A stretch of 64,000 nucleotides of DNA from Haloparvum alkalitolerans (GCF_050122995.1 NZ_JBNLIA010000003.1:310001-374000); one strand, 5' to 3'. Shown: positions 17,517-26,923, counted from the first letter of the stretch. A program made the numbers and translations. The notes: generated by a model not told the origin, from the letters alone.

Positions 17517-17696
17517 TCAGGCCATGCCGAACGCGCGCATCGCGGAGCCGACGAGCCCCTTCGCGACGAGCGCCACGCCCGCGAGCAGGATCATCAGGCC
17601 GGCGCCGATGACGGGGTCGCGCCACGTGACCAGCGCGATCGCGAACAGGACGAGCAGGAGGCCGGCGATGCCCTCGAGACCGAGCTTGTTTCGCAT
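17517..17696 (-). CDS. Small two-helix membrane protein
   Basis: This is a 59-residue protein, MRNKLGLEGIAGLLLVLF onward, with two hydrophobic stretches (about 8-25 and 30-48) separated by a short TWRDP turn and ending GSAMRAFGMA. It looks like a conserved haloarchaeal small membrane protein, but its function is unknown. The ATG at 17696 is preferred over the longer open frame, which runs through non-coding intergenic sequence. Confidence 0.7.
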   Translation of the reverse strand: MRNKLGLEGIAGLLLVLFAIALVTWRDPVIGAGLMILLAGVALVAKGLVGSAMRAFGMA

Positions 17697-17867
17697 GGGC
17701 GGATGTGGCCGGGCCGGGCGGTAAAAGGTGGACGCTTCCGACCGCGGGACACGCGCCGGGGCGGAGACGCGGTCCGGTGACCCTCCACGGTCGGGCCGCC
17801 GTCCGCAGTCCGGCGGCCGTCCGCGGTCGGCGCTTTTAACGTATAGGACGTGTAACCGCCCCTGCGT

Positions 17868-18158
17868 ATGAGCGACGACGACGGCAAGCGCGGGCCCGAC
17901 CTCCGGATGCCCGACGACGACGAGGTGTTCGCCGAGGTCACCGAGATGCTGGGGGCCAACCGCGTGCAGGTCCGGTGTGCGGACGGCACCGAGCGCACCG
18001 CGCGCATCCCCGGCCGCATGCAGAAGCGCGTCTGGATCCGCGAGGGCGACGTGGTCCTCGTCGAGCCGTGGGACTGGCAGGACGAGAAGGCGGACGTGGC
18101 CTACCGCTACGAGGAGAGCGCGGCCGACCAGCTCCGCGAGGAAGGCCACATCAGGTAG
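17868..18158 (+). CDS. eif1A: Translation initiation factor aIF-1A
   Basis: This factor binds the ribosomal A site region and aids start selection with aIF1. The 96-residue protein has the S1-like OB fold: EVFAEVTEMLGANRVQVRC, then GRMQKRVWIREGDVVLVEPW. The C-terminal DWQDEKADVAYRY segment is diagnostic of eIF1A. The size is standard for archaea. An AT-rich promoter core (TTTTAACGTATAGG) lies about 30 bp upstream. Confidence 0.97.
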   Translation: MSDDDGKRGPDLRMPDDDEVFAEVTEMLGANRVQVRCADGTERTARIPGRMQKRVWIREGDVVLVEPWDWQDEKADVAYRYEESAADQLREEGHIR

Positions 18159-18173
18159 CGCGGTCGCGTCGGC

Positions 18174-18494
18174 TCACTCCTCGCGTTCGTCCGCCTCTCC
18201 GTCCGCCTGCTGGCTCGGCAGCCGGGTCGGATCCGCGGGCTCCGCGCCGTGTCTGGCGTCGTCGCGCTCGAGCGCGTACAGCACCGGCCCGAGCGACGCC
18301 AGCACCAGCACGCCGGGCAGCGGCACGCTCGGAACGAACAGGAACAGCGCCAGCGCGCCGGCGTTCGAGGCGAGAACGAAGCCGCCCCACAGCCGGGGGC
18401 GTGCGACGCCCGCGCTCGTGGCGTCCCGATACACGAGGGCGGTCAGCGCGGCGACGGCGAGCGCACCGACGACGGCGGGGACGGTCGCGACCAT
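18174..18494 (-). CDS. Small membrane protein of unknown function
   Basis: This is a 106-residue protein with three hydrophobic segments: VPAVVGALAVAALTALVY, GGFVLASNAGALALFLFV and GVLVLASLGPVLYALE. A hydrophilic acidic tail of about 30 residues follows. No family was recognised. It sits on the opposite strand between eif1A and rio1. Coding is supported by codon bias and the hydrophobic/acidic layout, not by homology. Confidence 0.65.
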   Translation of the reverse strand: MVATVPAVVGALAVAALTALVYRDATSAGVARPRLWGGFVLASNAGALALFLFVPSVPLPGVLVLASLGPVLYALERDDARHGAEPADPTRLPSQQADGEADEREE

Positions 18495-18653
18495 GCCCGA
18501 GGTTGCGCCGAGGCGGCGAAAAGGGTTCCGCGACGGGCCGAGGGCGCAAGCCGCGGCGGCGCGGCCGCCGGCCCGGTCCAGTCCGGTCCGGAGACGGCAC
18601 CGCCGGTCCCGTGACCTCCGGGCTTATACGTCCCCGTCGCCAACGTCTCACGA

Positions 18654-19619
18654 ATGAGTGGCGAGTTCGGCCTGCTCGACCCCGCGGACGACCCCGCAGA
18701 GGAGTGGGAGCGGATCGACGTCTCCGACACCGAGGCGGACCGCATCGCCCGCGAGCGCGACCGCGAGTTCGAGCAGTTCCGCGACCGGATCACCGACGCC
18801 GACCAGTTCAAGGTCGAGGGCGCGGTGTTCGACGACGCGACGCTGGCGGCGCTGTACAAGCTCGTACAGGACGGGTACATCGCCGCCTTCGGCGGCCCCG
18901 TCTCCACGGGCAAGGAGGCGCACGTCTTCGAGGCGCTGGGCGGCCGACGCGCGGACCCCGACACCGCCGACGACGCCGCCGCGACCGACGACCGCGGCGA
19001 GGGACGGGGCGGCGACCGCGAAGTGGCGGTGAAGATCTACCGGATCAACGCCTCCGACTTCCGGCAGATGCGCGAGTACCTGGAGGGCGACCCTCGCTTC
19101 GAGGGGATCGGCTCCGACAAGAAGGCGACCGTCCTCGCGTGGACGCGCAAGGAGTTCGCCAACCTCGAACGCGCCCGGAAGGCGGGCGTCCGCGTCCCCG
19201 AACCGCTGGCCGTCCAGCGGAACGTCCTCGTGATGGAGCTCGTGGGTCACGCGGACGACCGCGCACGGCGGCTCTCCGAGGTGAGCGTCGAGAACCCCGA
19301 GACCGCTTACGAGGTCGTCCGCGAGTACATGCAGCGGCTCTACCGCGCGGGCCTGATCCACGGCGACCTCTCCGAGTACAACATGATCATCCACGACGGC
19401 GAACTGGTGATCATCGACCTCGGGCAGGCGGCGACGGTTCATCACCCGAACGCCGGCGAGTACCTCGACCGCGACTGCGAGAACGTGGCCGCCTTCTTCC
19501 GCCGACAGGGGCTGGACGTGACGGCCGCCGACCTCCGGGAGTACGTCACCGCGGTCGAGCCGGCGCCGGCGGCCGACGCGGCGGACCTCCCGGGCGACGT
19601 GAACGGCGGAGACGAGTAG
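18654..19619 (+). CDS. rio1: RIO1-family serine protein kinase
   Basis: This atypical kinase takes part in late small-subunit ribosome maturation. The 321-residue protein has the RIO fold: the P-loop equivalent GGPVSTGKEAHVFEA (about 82-96), catalytic lysine in VAVKIYRI, catalytic loop IHGDLSEYN and metal-binding IDLGQA. An insertion of about 25 acidic, low-complexity residues (ADPDTADDAAATDDRGEG) between the P-loop and the lysine strand is a haloarchaeal expansion. It lies near eif1A, a neighbourhood common in archaea. Confidence 0.96.
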   Translation: MSGEFGLLDPADDPAEEWERIDVSDTEADRIARERDREFEQFRDRITDADQFKVEGAVFDDATLAALYKLVQDGYIAAFGGPVSTGKEAHVFEALGGRRADPDTADDAAATDDRGEGRGGDREVAVKIYRINASDFRQMREYLEGDPRFEGIGSDKKATVLAWTRKEFANLERARKAGVRVPEPLAVQRNVLVMELVGHADDRARRLSEVSVENPETAYEVVREYMQRLYRAGLIHGDLSEYNMIIHDGELVIIDLGQAATVHHPNAGEYLDRDCENVAAFFRRQGLDVTAADLREYVTAVEPAPAADAADLPGDVNGGDE

Positions 19620-19673
19620 CGGTCGGCGGCCGCCGCCTCGCGTCGAGCGGCGCCCCTCGAAGCATCGATCCCG

Positions 19674-20153
19674 CTACACCGAGAACTCGAAGAGGTCGTC
19701 GCCGACGTGGTGGATCGACTCGACCACCTTCCCGCTGTCGCCGGCCATCTCGTCGCCGTCGACGAGCGCGCGGCCGATCGCCAGCACCTTGCCGTGCGTC
19801 TCCTCCGCGACGGCGACGAGGTCGCCCGCCTCGATCCCCTCGTCGGCGGTCGTGATTCCCGGCCGCATCACGTCGGCGCCGTCGGAGACGAACGAGATCG
19901 CGCCCGCGTCGACCGTGACGACGCCGGACTCGAGCTCGTGCTCGTTGGCGCCGCGGACGGTGAGGAACGGCTCGTCGTCGACGTAGAAGACCAGCGGCTC
20001 GCCGTCGACCAACACGAGGTCGAACGCGGAGTCGGCAAGCTCCACGAGTTCGAAGGAGTCACCCGAGAGCTCGACGCCGAGCCCGTCGCGGAGCGCCGCG
20101 GCGATCTCGTCGATCTCGTCGCTTCGGAGGTGGTGGCGGGACTTCACCTGCAT
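19674..20153 (-). CDS. PUA-domain RNA-binding protein
   Basis: The 159-residue protein has an N-terminal alpha/beta region (MQVKSRHHLRSDEIDEIAA) and a C-terminal PUA domain (VDAGAISFVSDGADVMRPGI, then AGDLVAVAEETHGKVLAIG). It resembles the archaeal MCT-1/Tma20-like group, in which the PUA domain binds structured RNA. The ATG at 20153 was chosen for its Shine-Dalgarno-like AGGAGGT immediately upstream; a 13-residue extension in the open frame lacks one. It converges with rio1. Confidence 0.86.
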   Translation of the reverse strand: MQVKSRHHLRSDEIDEIAAALRDGLGVELSGDSFELVELADSAFDLVLVDGEPLVFYVDDEPFLTVRGANEHELESGVVTVDAGAISFVSDGADVMRPGITTADEGIEAGDLVAVAEETHGKVLAIGRALVDGDEMAGDSGKVVESIHHVGDDLFEFSV

Positions 20154-20330
20154 ACCTCCTCTCTCGGCCGGCCGGCGGATAAATCGCCTCATTCGGGGGA
20201 CGGGGGAACCGGGTCGGACGGGGTGCAGCGAGGAACGCGCGAGGCCGGGCGGAGCCGACGCACGACCTGCGTCGGACGTGCGTCAGCCGCCGCACCAAAC
20301 GCTAAGTGCCGGGCTCCCCTGCTCCCGTCT

Positions 20331-20636
20331 ATGTGGCGCTCCGGGCGGTCCCGGGACCGGACGACGGTGGTGTGTATCGCCTGTGGAACGGTCGTGCTCC
20401 GCGAGGAAGCCCGCGAGTACGATAAGGAGGGCGACCGCTGGGACCGAACGGACAAACAGTTCGAGCATCTCTGTACGGACTGTCACGACGAGTTGTGCCT
20501 CCAACCGCGGGACGGGCTGGAGTCGCTGCTCGTCGCCGTCGAGGCGGACGGTCTCTCCCGGGCGGAGTTCTGTCGGCGGTACGCGGAGGCGGTGCGCGAC
20601 CGCGCCGACGCCGCGGAGTCGGAGTCCGACCGGTAG
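20331..20636 (+). CDS. Small zinc-ribbon protein of unknown function
   Basis: The 101-residue protein has two CxxC knuckles (VCIACG near 16 and LCTDCHDELC near 48) that would bind one zinc, followed by a helical region. Such zinc ribbons are common in haloarchaea; no role is assigned. The start at 20331 gives a complete domain directly after a GC-rich gap; the open frame extends further upstream but overlaps the PUA gene on the other strand. Confidence 0.72.
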   Translation: MWRSGRSRDRTTVVCIACGTVVLREEAREYDKEGDRWDRTDKQFEHLCTDCHDELCLQPRDGLESLLVAVEADGLSRAEFCRRYAEAVRDRADAAESESDR

Positions 20637-20733
20637 ACCGAACGCGATCGGCCGCTCCCCCGCGTCGTCCCGGGAGCCTGGGCCAGAACCTGCCCCCCGA
20701 CACGCCTTTCTACCCGACGCGCCTTGACCCGGT

Positions 20734-22038
20734 ATGAGCGACGACGAGGAGCCGAAACAGGGCTCCGCGGAGGACCAGGGTCCGGTGACCGTGACGCCGG
20801 AGCTGGCCGAGCAGCTGGCGGAGAAGCGCGAGGAACTGTTCGAGGAGTTCGGGATCCGGGACGAGTTCCCGGCCGAAGTGCTTCGCGAGGCCGAAACGCG
20901 CACCGAGGGCGTCCAACAGGAGATCCAAGACGAGGTCGACGAGCGGCGCGACCTCCGCGATCTGACCACGTGGACGACCGACCCGGTCGACGCACAGGAC
21001 TTCGACGACGCCATCTCCATCGAGCGCGAGGAGGACGCCTACCGGCTGTGGGTCCACATCGCGGACGTGACCCACTACGTCAACCCGGACACGTCGATGT
21101 GGGAGGAGGCGGTCCAGCGCGCCAACACCGTCTACCTGCCGGCCTACACCATCCACATGCTCCCGCCGGTGCTCGCGGAGACGGTCTGCTCGCTGGTCCC
21201 CAACGAGGACCGGCTCGCACACACCGTGGAGATGGAGATCGACGACGAGACGCTCTCGTTCGAGAACATCGAGATCTACAAGTCCGTCATCAACTCCGAC
21301 GAGCGGCTCACCTACACCGAGTGTGAAAACCGGCTCGAAGACCCCTCGCTCCCGCTCGGCGAGGAGAACCAACTGGCCTTCGAGCTCGCCGACCGCATGC
21401 ACGAGCAGCGCAAGGCGGACGGCTCGCTCGTCCTCAACCCGCGCCGCGACCGCGCCCACACCATCATCGAGGAGTCGATGCTGAAGGCGAACAAGGCGGT
21501 GACGCACACCCTGATGTGGGACCGCGGCGTCGAGGCGATGTACCGCGTTCACCCCCAGCCCACGCCCGACCAGTGGAACGACGCGCTCAAGGAGATACAG
21601 GAGCTGAACGGCGTCTCCATCCCCGGCGAGGCGTGGGGCGACGACCCCCGCAAGGCGGTCAACGCCGCCTTGGAGGAGTCCCCCGAGCGCCAGCTCAACA
21701 AGATCCAGCGCGCCGTGCTCAAGGTGATGCCGCGAGCGAAGTACATGAACGACCCCTTCGGCGGCCACCACGCGCTCAACTTCGACATCTACGGTCACTT
21801 CACCTCGCCCATCCGCCGGCTCTCGGACCTGATCAACCACTGGATCGTCCACGAGAACGACGTGCCCGAGAACCTCGTGGAGCTGTGCGACCGCGCCTCG
21901 GACAAGCAGAAGGACGGCGAGACGGCCGAACGGCTCTACAAGCAGTTCATGGAGGAGCTCGGCGTCGACGCCTACGCGGTCAACAACCGCGGCCTCGAAA
22001 TCGTCGAGGACCCGGAGGACGCGGATTACGCGGTCTGA
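20734..22038 (+). CDS. rnr: Ribonuclease R-like RNB-domain exoribonuclease
   Basis: This is a 3'-5' exoribonuclease of the RNase II/R family. The 434-residue protein is nearly all RNB catalytic domain. The magnesium-binding aspartates are in TTDPVDAQDFDDAISIE (about 86-102), and later family blocks are YLPAYTIHMLPPVLAE and FTSPIRRLSDLINHW. It lacks the cold-shock and S1 domains of bacterial RNase R, as usual for the haloarchaeal form. It stands alone, with an acidic N-terminus of about 30 residues. Confidence 0.95.
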   Translation: MSDDEEPKQGSAEDQGPVTVTPELAEQLAEKREELFEEFGIRDEFPAEVLREAETRTEGVQQEIQDEVDERRDLRDLTTWTTDPVDAQDFDDAISIEREEDAYRLWVHIADVTHYVNPDTSMWEEAVQRANTVYLPAYTIHMLPPVLAETVCSLVPNEDRLAHTVEMEIDDETLSFENIEIYKSVINSDERLTYTECENRLEDPSLPLGEENQLAFELADRMHEQRKADGSLVLNPRRDRAHTIIEESMLKANKAVTHTLMWDRGVEAMYRVHPQPTPDQWNDALKEIQELNGVSIPGEAWGDDPRKAVNAALEESPERQLNKIQRAVLKVMPRAKYMNDPFGGHHALNFDIYGHFTSPIRRLSDLINHWIVHENDVPENLVELCDRASDKQKDGETAERLYKQFMEELGVDAYAVNNRGLEIVEDPEDADYAV

Positions 22039-22127
22039 CGGGGCCACTCGTCGACCGAGCCAGCTGTCGCCCCGCGAAGCGCCGCGAAGGGCAAATCTAT
22101 GGTGATCGCGACAAAGGTATTTACTGA

Positions 22128-23678
22128 ATGAAACGACTCCAGGAACGCCGGTCACGCGCCAGTAGCGGACCGGCGGCCGGAGTCGGACTCGTCGGCGTCG
22201 CGTTCCTGCTCGTCCACGGCTATCACGTCCTGATCCACGGGGGCGCGCTGCTCCCGACGCTCACGGCGGCCCTGTTTCCGGTCACCGTCTCGGTCGCCAT
22301 CGTCGGCGGCGCGGTCTGGTTCGGCCGGCAGGGGTACGCCCGCCCGTACGGGCGGCGCGTGCTCGGCTGGACGGTCGTGGGGAGCGTCGCGACGGCGGTG
22401 TTGACCGCGTTCGTGTTCCTGCACCAACTCCGGGAAGGGGAGGTGCTCGACGAGGCGTTCTTTCTGACGGTCGACCTGGCCACGCTGGGCGCGGCCGCCG
22501 GGCTGGTGGTCGGCGTCCACGACGTCCGCGGGCGGCGGCGCGCGGACCTGATCGCCGCGCTCCAGCGCGCGACGGACGAACTGCTCAAGGGGGGAACCCA
22601 CGAGGAGGTGTGCGATCGCGCCGTCGACATCGCCGCGGACGTGCTCGGCCTGTTCATCACGGGGATCTGGCTCGTCGACGAGCGCGGCGAGCGGCTGGAG
22701 CCGGTCGCCGTGACCGCGATCGGCGGCGAGCTGCTGGGCGACCCCCCGACCTACACCCACGGGAACAGCCTCTCGTGGGAGGTCTACGAGAGCGGGACTG
22801 ACCGCTGGTACGACGACCTCCGAGAGGTTCCCGACCGTCACAACGAGACCACCCAGATCCGCAGCGAGCTGATCCTCCCGATCGGCGACCACGGCGTGAT
22901 GAACGTCGGGAGCCCGTCCACGAACGCGTTCGACGAGCTCGACCTCACGGTCGCGCGGCTGCTCGCGCAGACCACGGCGGTGGCGCTCGACCGCACCGAC
23001 AGGGAGGAGCGGCTCCAGCGCCGAACCGACGAGCTGGAGCGGCAAAACGACCGCCTCGAACGCTTCGCCTCCGTGGTCTCGCACGACCTCAGAAATCCCC
23101 TTTCGGTGGCGAGCGGGAACGTCGAGCTCGCGGGCGCGGCGCTAGAGGAGGGCGACCCGGCGGCCGCCAGCGAGCGGCTCGACGCCGTCGCCTCCGCCCA
23201 CAACCGCATGGACCGGCTGATCGCGGACCTCCTCGAGCTCTCCAGACAGGGCGAGACGGTCGGATCGCCCGAGACGGTCGCCGTCGAGGCGGTCGCGAAA
23301 CGCGCGTGGGAACACGTCGACGTGGGCGACGCCAGCCTCCGGGTCGCGGCGGCGCCGACGGTCAGGGCGGACCCCGACCGGCTCCAGCAACTGTTCGAGA
23401 ACCTCTTCCGGAACAGCATCGATCACGCCGGCCGCGACGTCACGGTCACCGTCGACGCGCTCCCGGACGGCTTTGCCGTCGCCGACGACGGCCCGGGGAT
23501 CGCCATCGAGGACCGCGAGTCGGTCTTCGAGTTCGGCCACACCACCGACGCGGAGGGGACCGGGCTCGGGCTCGCCATCGTGCGCGAGATCGCCCACGCT
23601 CACGGCTGGGAGGTCGCGCTGACCGCGGCCGAGGACGGCGGCGCACGCTTCGAGTTCCGCGGCGTCGAGCACGCCTGA
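22128..23678 (+). CDS. Membrane sensor histidine kinase with GAF domain
   Basis: The 516-residue kinase has four hydrophobic helices in the first 130 residues, a GAF domain (about 145-290), a linker (LERQNDRLERFA), the HisKA box VVSHDLRNPLSV with His319, and a HATPase domain with ENLFRNSIDHAG, DDGPGIA and GTGLGLAIV. The kinase core is close to that of the soluble kinase at 12196, including near-identical DNA over the H box, suggesting a paralogous pair. No partner regulator is adjacent. A TATA-like AAAGGTATTTACT lies just before the start. Confidence 0.92.
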   Translation: MKRLQERRSRASSGPAAGVGLVGVAFLLVHGYHVLIHGGALLPTLTAALFPVTVSVAIVGGAVWFGRQGYARPYGRRVLGWTVVGSVATAVLTAFVFLHQLREGEVLDEAFFLTVDLATLGAAAGLVVGVHDVRGRRRADLIAALQRATDELLKGGTHEEVCDRAVDIAADVLGLFITGIWLVDERGERLEPVAVTAIGGELLGDPPTYTHGNSLSWEVYESGTDRWYDDLREVPDRHNETTQIRSELILPIGDHGVMNVGSPSTNAFDELDLTVARLLAQTTAVALDRTDREERLQRRTDELERQNDRLERFASVVSHDLRNPLSVASGNVELAGAALEEGDPAAASERLDAVASAHNRMDRLIADLLELSRQGETVGSPETVAVEAVAKRAWEHVDVGDASLRVAAAPTVRADPDRLQQLFENLFRNSIDHAGRDVTVTVDALPDGFAVADDGPGIAIEDRESVFEFGHTTDAEGTGLGLAIVREIAHAHGWEVALTAAEDGGARFEFRGVEHA

Positions 23679-23763
23679 GGGGCGCCCCCGGCGACACCCC
23701 CCAGAACCCGAGGCCGACCGCACGGGACCGGGATATATACGCGTCCGCCCCCATCCGAGGTGC

Positions 23764-24150
23764 GTGAAACGAGACGCCGCACGCACGCTCACCCGGTACT
23801 GCCGCGAGCGCCTGGACCGGCAGCTCCGGGCGGTGTTCGTCTACGAACGCGACGACCACGAGGTGGTGCACATGCGCGAGGACCTGCGCGGCGAGTACGA
23901 GACGGGGGACTTCGACCGGTTCGCGACCGCCGCGTGGGACATCCACGAGAGCCTGCACACGAGCGGGATGAACCAGTCGACCCTCGGCCGCCAGCTCTCG
24001 ACCGTGCAGGTGTTCGAGAACGCCTACGCCTTCCAGTTCCCCGGCTGGGAGGGCGGCGGCGTCGTCGCCACCTTCGACCGCACCGTCGGCACGCAGCTCC
24101 ACTCCTTCATCGAGGACTGCTGGAAGGAGATCGTCGGCGAGCGGCAGTAA
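23764..24150 (+). CDS. Conserved haloarchaeal protein of unknown function
   Basis: This is a 128-residue soluble alpha/beta protein. It reads KRDAARTLTRYCRERLDRQL, then VFVYERDDHEVVHMREDL, with an aromatic C-terminal half (FPGWEGGGVVATFDRTVG). It has the look of a conserved haloarchaeal family, but I cannot name a function. The start is a GTG at 23764. A TATA-like GATATATACG is 31-22 bp upstream, indicating a near-leaderless transcript. It is 6 bp from the next gene on the same strand. Confidence 0.75.
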   Translation: MKRDAARTLTRYCRERLDRQLRAVFVYERDDHEVVHMREDLRGEYETGDFDRFATAAWDIHESLHTSGMNQSTLGRQLSTVQVFENAYAFQFPGWEGGGVVATFDRTVGTQLHSFIEDCWKEIVGERQ

Positions 24151-24156
24151 CGCGCG

Positions 24157-24702
24157 ATGACCACGGTCCAGACGCTCGCGAACTTCCTCGAGGCGATCCG
24201 CCTCGAGGAGCCGGACGCGGTGCTCGTCGACGACGCCGTCGAGCACGTCCTGCGACTCCGCGACGCGGCGGACGGCGACGCCGGGATCCCGACGACGCCG
24301 GACGGCCGAACGCGACCGCGACTGCCGGACCTCGTTCGTCGCGGCGTCTGCACGTACACGCCCGCAACGGGCGCGCTACACCGGTTCGCCGGCTTCGACT
24401 GCGACCGGCTGGAGGGAGGAGACGCCGACGCGCTGGCCGCGACACTCGCGGACTGGGTGGATCCGGCTGCGGTGAGGGAGGTGTCCGTCGCCGTCGACCG
24501 CTACAACGGGTTCTCCGTCCGGATCCCGCAGCGAGGCTACTGCGCGGAGGCGGACTTCGAAGCCTTCCGCCGCCGAGTCGACTACGACACGACCGCCGGG
24601 GTCGTCGGCCCCACCGACTCGACGTACAGGCGACTCGACGGTGAGGAACTCGACGAGGAGAGCGCCGATACGAGACCAGCCGAATTGCGGGACGATAAGT
24701 AG
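24157..24702 (+). CDS. Hypothetical protein
   Basis: The 181-residue protein is soluble and acidic, beginning MTTVQTLANFLEAIRLEEPD. It has a helical N-terminal half, a Cys-containing strand (RGVCTYTPATGALHRFAGFD) and an unstructured tail. No known family was recognised. It directly follows the preceding gene (6 bp), so the two are probably cotranscribed and may act together. Confidence 0.65.
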   Translation: MTTVQTLANFLEAIRLEEPDAVLVDDAVEHVLRLRDAADGDAGIPTTPDGRTRPRLPDLVRRGVCTYTPATGALHRFAGFDCDRLEGGDADALAATLADWVDPAAVREVSVAVDRYNGFSVRIPQRGYCAEADFEAFRRRVDYDTTAGVVGPTDSTYRRLDGEELDEESADTRPAELRDDK

Positions 24703-24751
24703 CGATCGCCGGACGGGCGTCTAGTTCCTTCGAAGCCACCGAAAACGTTAG

Positions 24752-24823
24752 TGGACTCGCGGGGATTTGAACCCCGGGCCTCTTCCTTGCGAAGGAAGCG
24801 ATCTGCCACTGATCTACGAGCCC
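24752..24823 (-). tRNA. tRNA-Ala (anticodon CGC)
   Basis: This 72-nt cloverleaf is read on the minus strand. The acceptor stem is GGGCTCG/CGAGTCC (one G-T pair) with discriminator A. The D arm contains TAGATCAGTGG and the anticodon arm CTTCC-TTCGCAA-GGAAG gives anticodon CGC. The T arm is CCGGG-GTTCAAAT-CCCCG. No intron and no encoded CCA were seen. It lies downstream of tuf-rpsJ on the same strand. Confidence 0.95.
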
Positions 24824-25064
24824 GCGCTGCGTTTACAGCAAATCGACCGCCGTACTTGTACCTTACCTTTCGCCACGCCGTGTGCGACTCGGCACCGCAC
24901 GGCGGTCGGGGGCGGGGACGCGACGCGGCCGCCATCGTATCTCGCGACCGCGGACGGGACGACGTGCGGGCGGGGAGACTTGCAGGTGAGGCGACCGCCG
25001 GCAGCGCAACCGCTGGCGAGTGCGAAAACAAAGAGGAAACGAGACGCGAGCTGCGCCCTAGCGC

Positions 25065-25373
25065 TTAGTCTTCGAGAACGATCTCGATGCTGACGTCGTT
25101 CGGAACCTGGATGCGCATGAGCTGGCGAAGCGCCCGCTCGTCCGCGTCGATGTCGATCAGACGCTTGTGGACGCGCATCTCCCAGTGCTCCCACGTTGCC
25201 GTCCCCTCACCGTCGGGGGACTTGCGGGACGGGATCTCCAGCGTCTTCGTCGGCAGCGGGATCGGGCCCGACAGGGAGACCCCCGTCGAGTCCGCGATCT
25301 CGCGGACGTCGTCGCAGATGTCGTCGAGGTCCTCGGGGCTCGTGCCGGCGAGGCGGACGCGTGCCTGCTGCAT
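25065..25373 (-). CDS. rpsJ: 30S ribosomal protein S10
   Basis: This small-subunit protein is 102 residues (MQQARVRLAGTSPEDLDDIC) and carries the S10 signature region GPIPLPTKTLEIPSRKSP. A tRNA-site loop and strand MRVHKRLIDIDADERALRQL follow. It begins 3 bp after the tuf stop on the same strand, the universal archaeal tuf-rpsJ pair. Confidence 0.98.
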   Translation of the reverse strand: MQQARVRLAGTSPEDLDDICDDVREIADSTGVSLSGPIPLPTKTLEIPSRKSPDGEGTATWEHWEMRVHKRLIDIDADERALRQLMRIQVPNDVSIEIVLED

Positions 25374-25376
25374 CGA

Positions 25377-26642
25377 TTATCGCTCGTTGACGCTGAGCAC
25401 CTTGCCGGCCGCGATGGTCTGACCCATGTCGCGGATGGCGAAGCTGCCGAGCTCCGGAATGTCGCCAGACGGCTCGATGCTGAGGGGCTTCTGCGGGCGG
25501 ACGGTGACGACCGCGGCGTCGCCGGACTTGATGAAGTCCGGGTTCTCCTCGGCGACCTCACCCGAGGACGGGTCGATCTTCTGGTCGATCGACTCGATGG
25601 TACACGCGACCTGCGCCGTGTGCGCGTGGAAGACCGGCGTGTAGCCGGCCGTGATGACGCTCGGGTGCTGCATGACGACGACCTGCGCCTGGAAGGTCTC
25701 GGCGACCGTCGGCGGGTCGTCGGCCGGACCACAGACGTCGCCGCGACGGATGTCGTCCTTGCCGATGCCGCGGACGTTGAACCCGACGTTGTCACCGGGC
25801 TCGGCCTTGGGCACTTCCTCGTGGTGCATCTCGACCGTCTTCACCTCGCCGCCGACGTCCGACGGCTGGAAGGAGACGTTGTCGCCGGTCGCGAGAACGC
25901 CGGTCTCGATACGGCCGACCGGGACGGTCCCGATGCCGGAGATGGTGTAGACGTCCTGGATGGGGAGCCGCAGCGGCGCGTCCGTCGGCGGCTCGGACTC
26001 CGGAAGGTTGTTGAGCGCTTCCAGGAGGATCTCGCCGTCGTACCAGTCCGTGTTCTCGGACTCCTCCGCGATGTTGTCGCCCTCGAACGCGGAGATGGGG
26101 ATGTACTTGGCGTCGTCCGCGTTGAAGCGGACCTGCTTGAGGAGGTCCTGCACCTCGGACTTGACCTCCTTGTACTTGTCCTCATCGTAGTCGACGATGT
26201 CCATCTTGTTGACGCCGATGATGAGCTCGTTGATACCGAGGGTACGAGCCAGGAAGACGTGCTCCCGGGTCTGGGGCGCGACGCCGTCGTCGGCCGCGAC
26301 GACGAGCACCGCGTTGTCGGCCTGCGAGGCGCCCGTGATCATGTTCTTCACGAAGTCACGGTGGCCCGGACAGTCGACGATGGTGAAGTAGTACTTGTCG
26401 GTGTCGAACTCCTGGTGGGCGATGTCGATGGTGACACCACGCTCGCGCTCCTCGGCGAGGTTGTCCATCACGTAGGCGAACTCGAAGCCGCCCTTGCCCT
26501 TCTCTTCGGCTTCTTCGCGGTGCTGCTCGATGACGTGCTCGGGGACGCTCCCCGTCTCGTAGAGGAGTCGGCCCACGAGCGTACTCTTGCCGTGGTCGAC
26601 GTGGCCGATGATGGCCAGATTCTGGTGCGGTTTGTCACTCAT
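25377..26642 (-). CDS. tuf: Translation elongation factor EF-1alpha
   Basis: This GTPase delivers aminoacyl-tRNA. The 421-residue protein has G1 GHVDHGKST (about 13-21), switch GVTIDIAHQ, G3 DCPGHRDF, G4 NKMD and the C-terminal beta-barrel domains (FHAHTAQVACTIESI). It is full length with no intein. It leads a tuf-rpsJ pair and is separated from fusA by hom, an ACT-domain gene and a repeat tract. Confidence 0.99.
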   Translation of the reverse strand: MSDKPHQNLAIIGHVDHGKSTLVGRLLYETGSVPEHVIEQHREEAEEKGKGGFEFAYVMDNLAEERERGVTIDIAHQEFDTDKYYFTIVDCPGHRDFVKNMITGASQADNAVLVVAADDGVAPQTREHVFLARTLGINELIIGVNKMDIVDYDEDKYKEVKSEVQDLLKQVRFNADDAKYIPISAFEGDNIAEESENTDWYDGEILLEALNNLPESEPPTDAPLRLPIQDVYTISGIGTVPVGRIETGVLATGDNVSFQPSDVGGEVKTVEMHHEEVPKAEPGDNVGFNVRGIGKDDIRRGDVCGPADDPPTVAETFQAQVVVMQHPSVITAGYTPVFHAHTAQVACTIESIDQKIDPSSGEVAEENPDFIKSGDAAVVTVRPQKPLSIEPSGDIPELGSFAIRDMGQTIAAGKVLSVNER

Positions 26643-26852
26643 GGGTAATCACGCGCTAAGGCGCTCTGTGAGGATGTTTTCGGTTGATTCCACTAAAACG
26701 GTTTCGATACGCACCACAGCCCATCCCGACCACGTCTGGCGGTTTATGCCAACACGACACACGATGCCGGCAAACACGTCCCCGTCGAGGCGGCAGAATG
26801 CGGCGACGACGGCCGCGAGACGGGGGGTCGCGGGGCGCGCGCGTGCCGTGAC

Positions 26853-26923
26853 CCGTACCGCTCCGCCTACTGCAGCCGGCCCACGTCCGTACCGCTCCGC
26901 CTACTGCAGCCGGCCCACGTCCG
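26853..26923. repeat. 34-bp tandem duplication at the 3' end of hom
   Basis: Two perfect 34-bp copies (26853-26886 and 26887-26920) start CCGTACCGCTCCGCCTACTG, plus 3 bp of a third copy. The copy nearer hom contains its stop codon and last codons; the other lies beyond the stop, so the protein is not altered. Confidence 0.95.

Noticed and set aside
17263..17724. Possible protein gene made of AGWGFLGG repeats
   Set aside because: The frame follows the 75-bp tail repeats of a structured element, runs past their end into unrelated DNA, and has no conserved start region. It is reported as a non-coding repeat.
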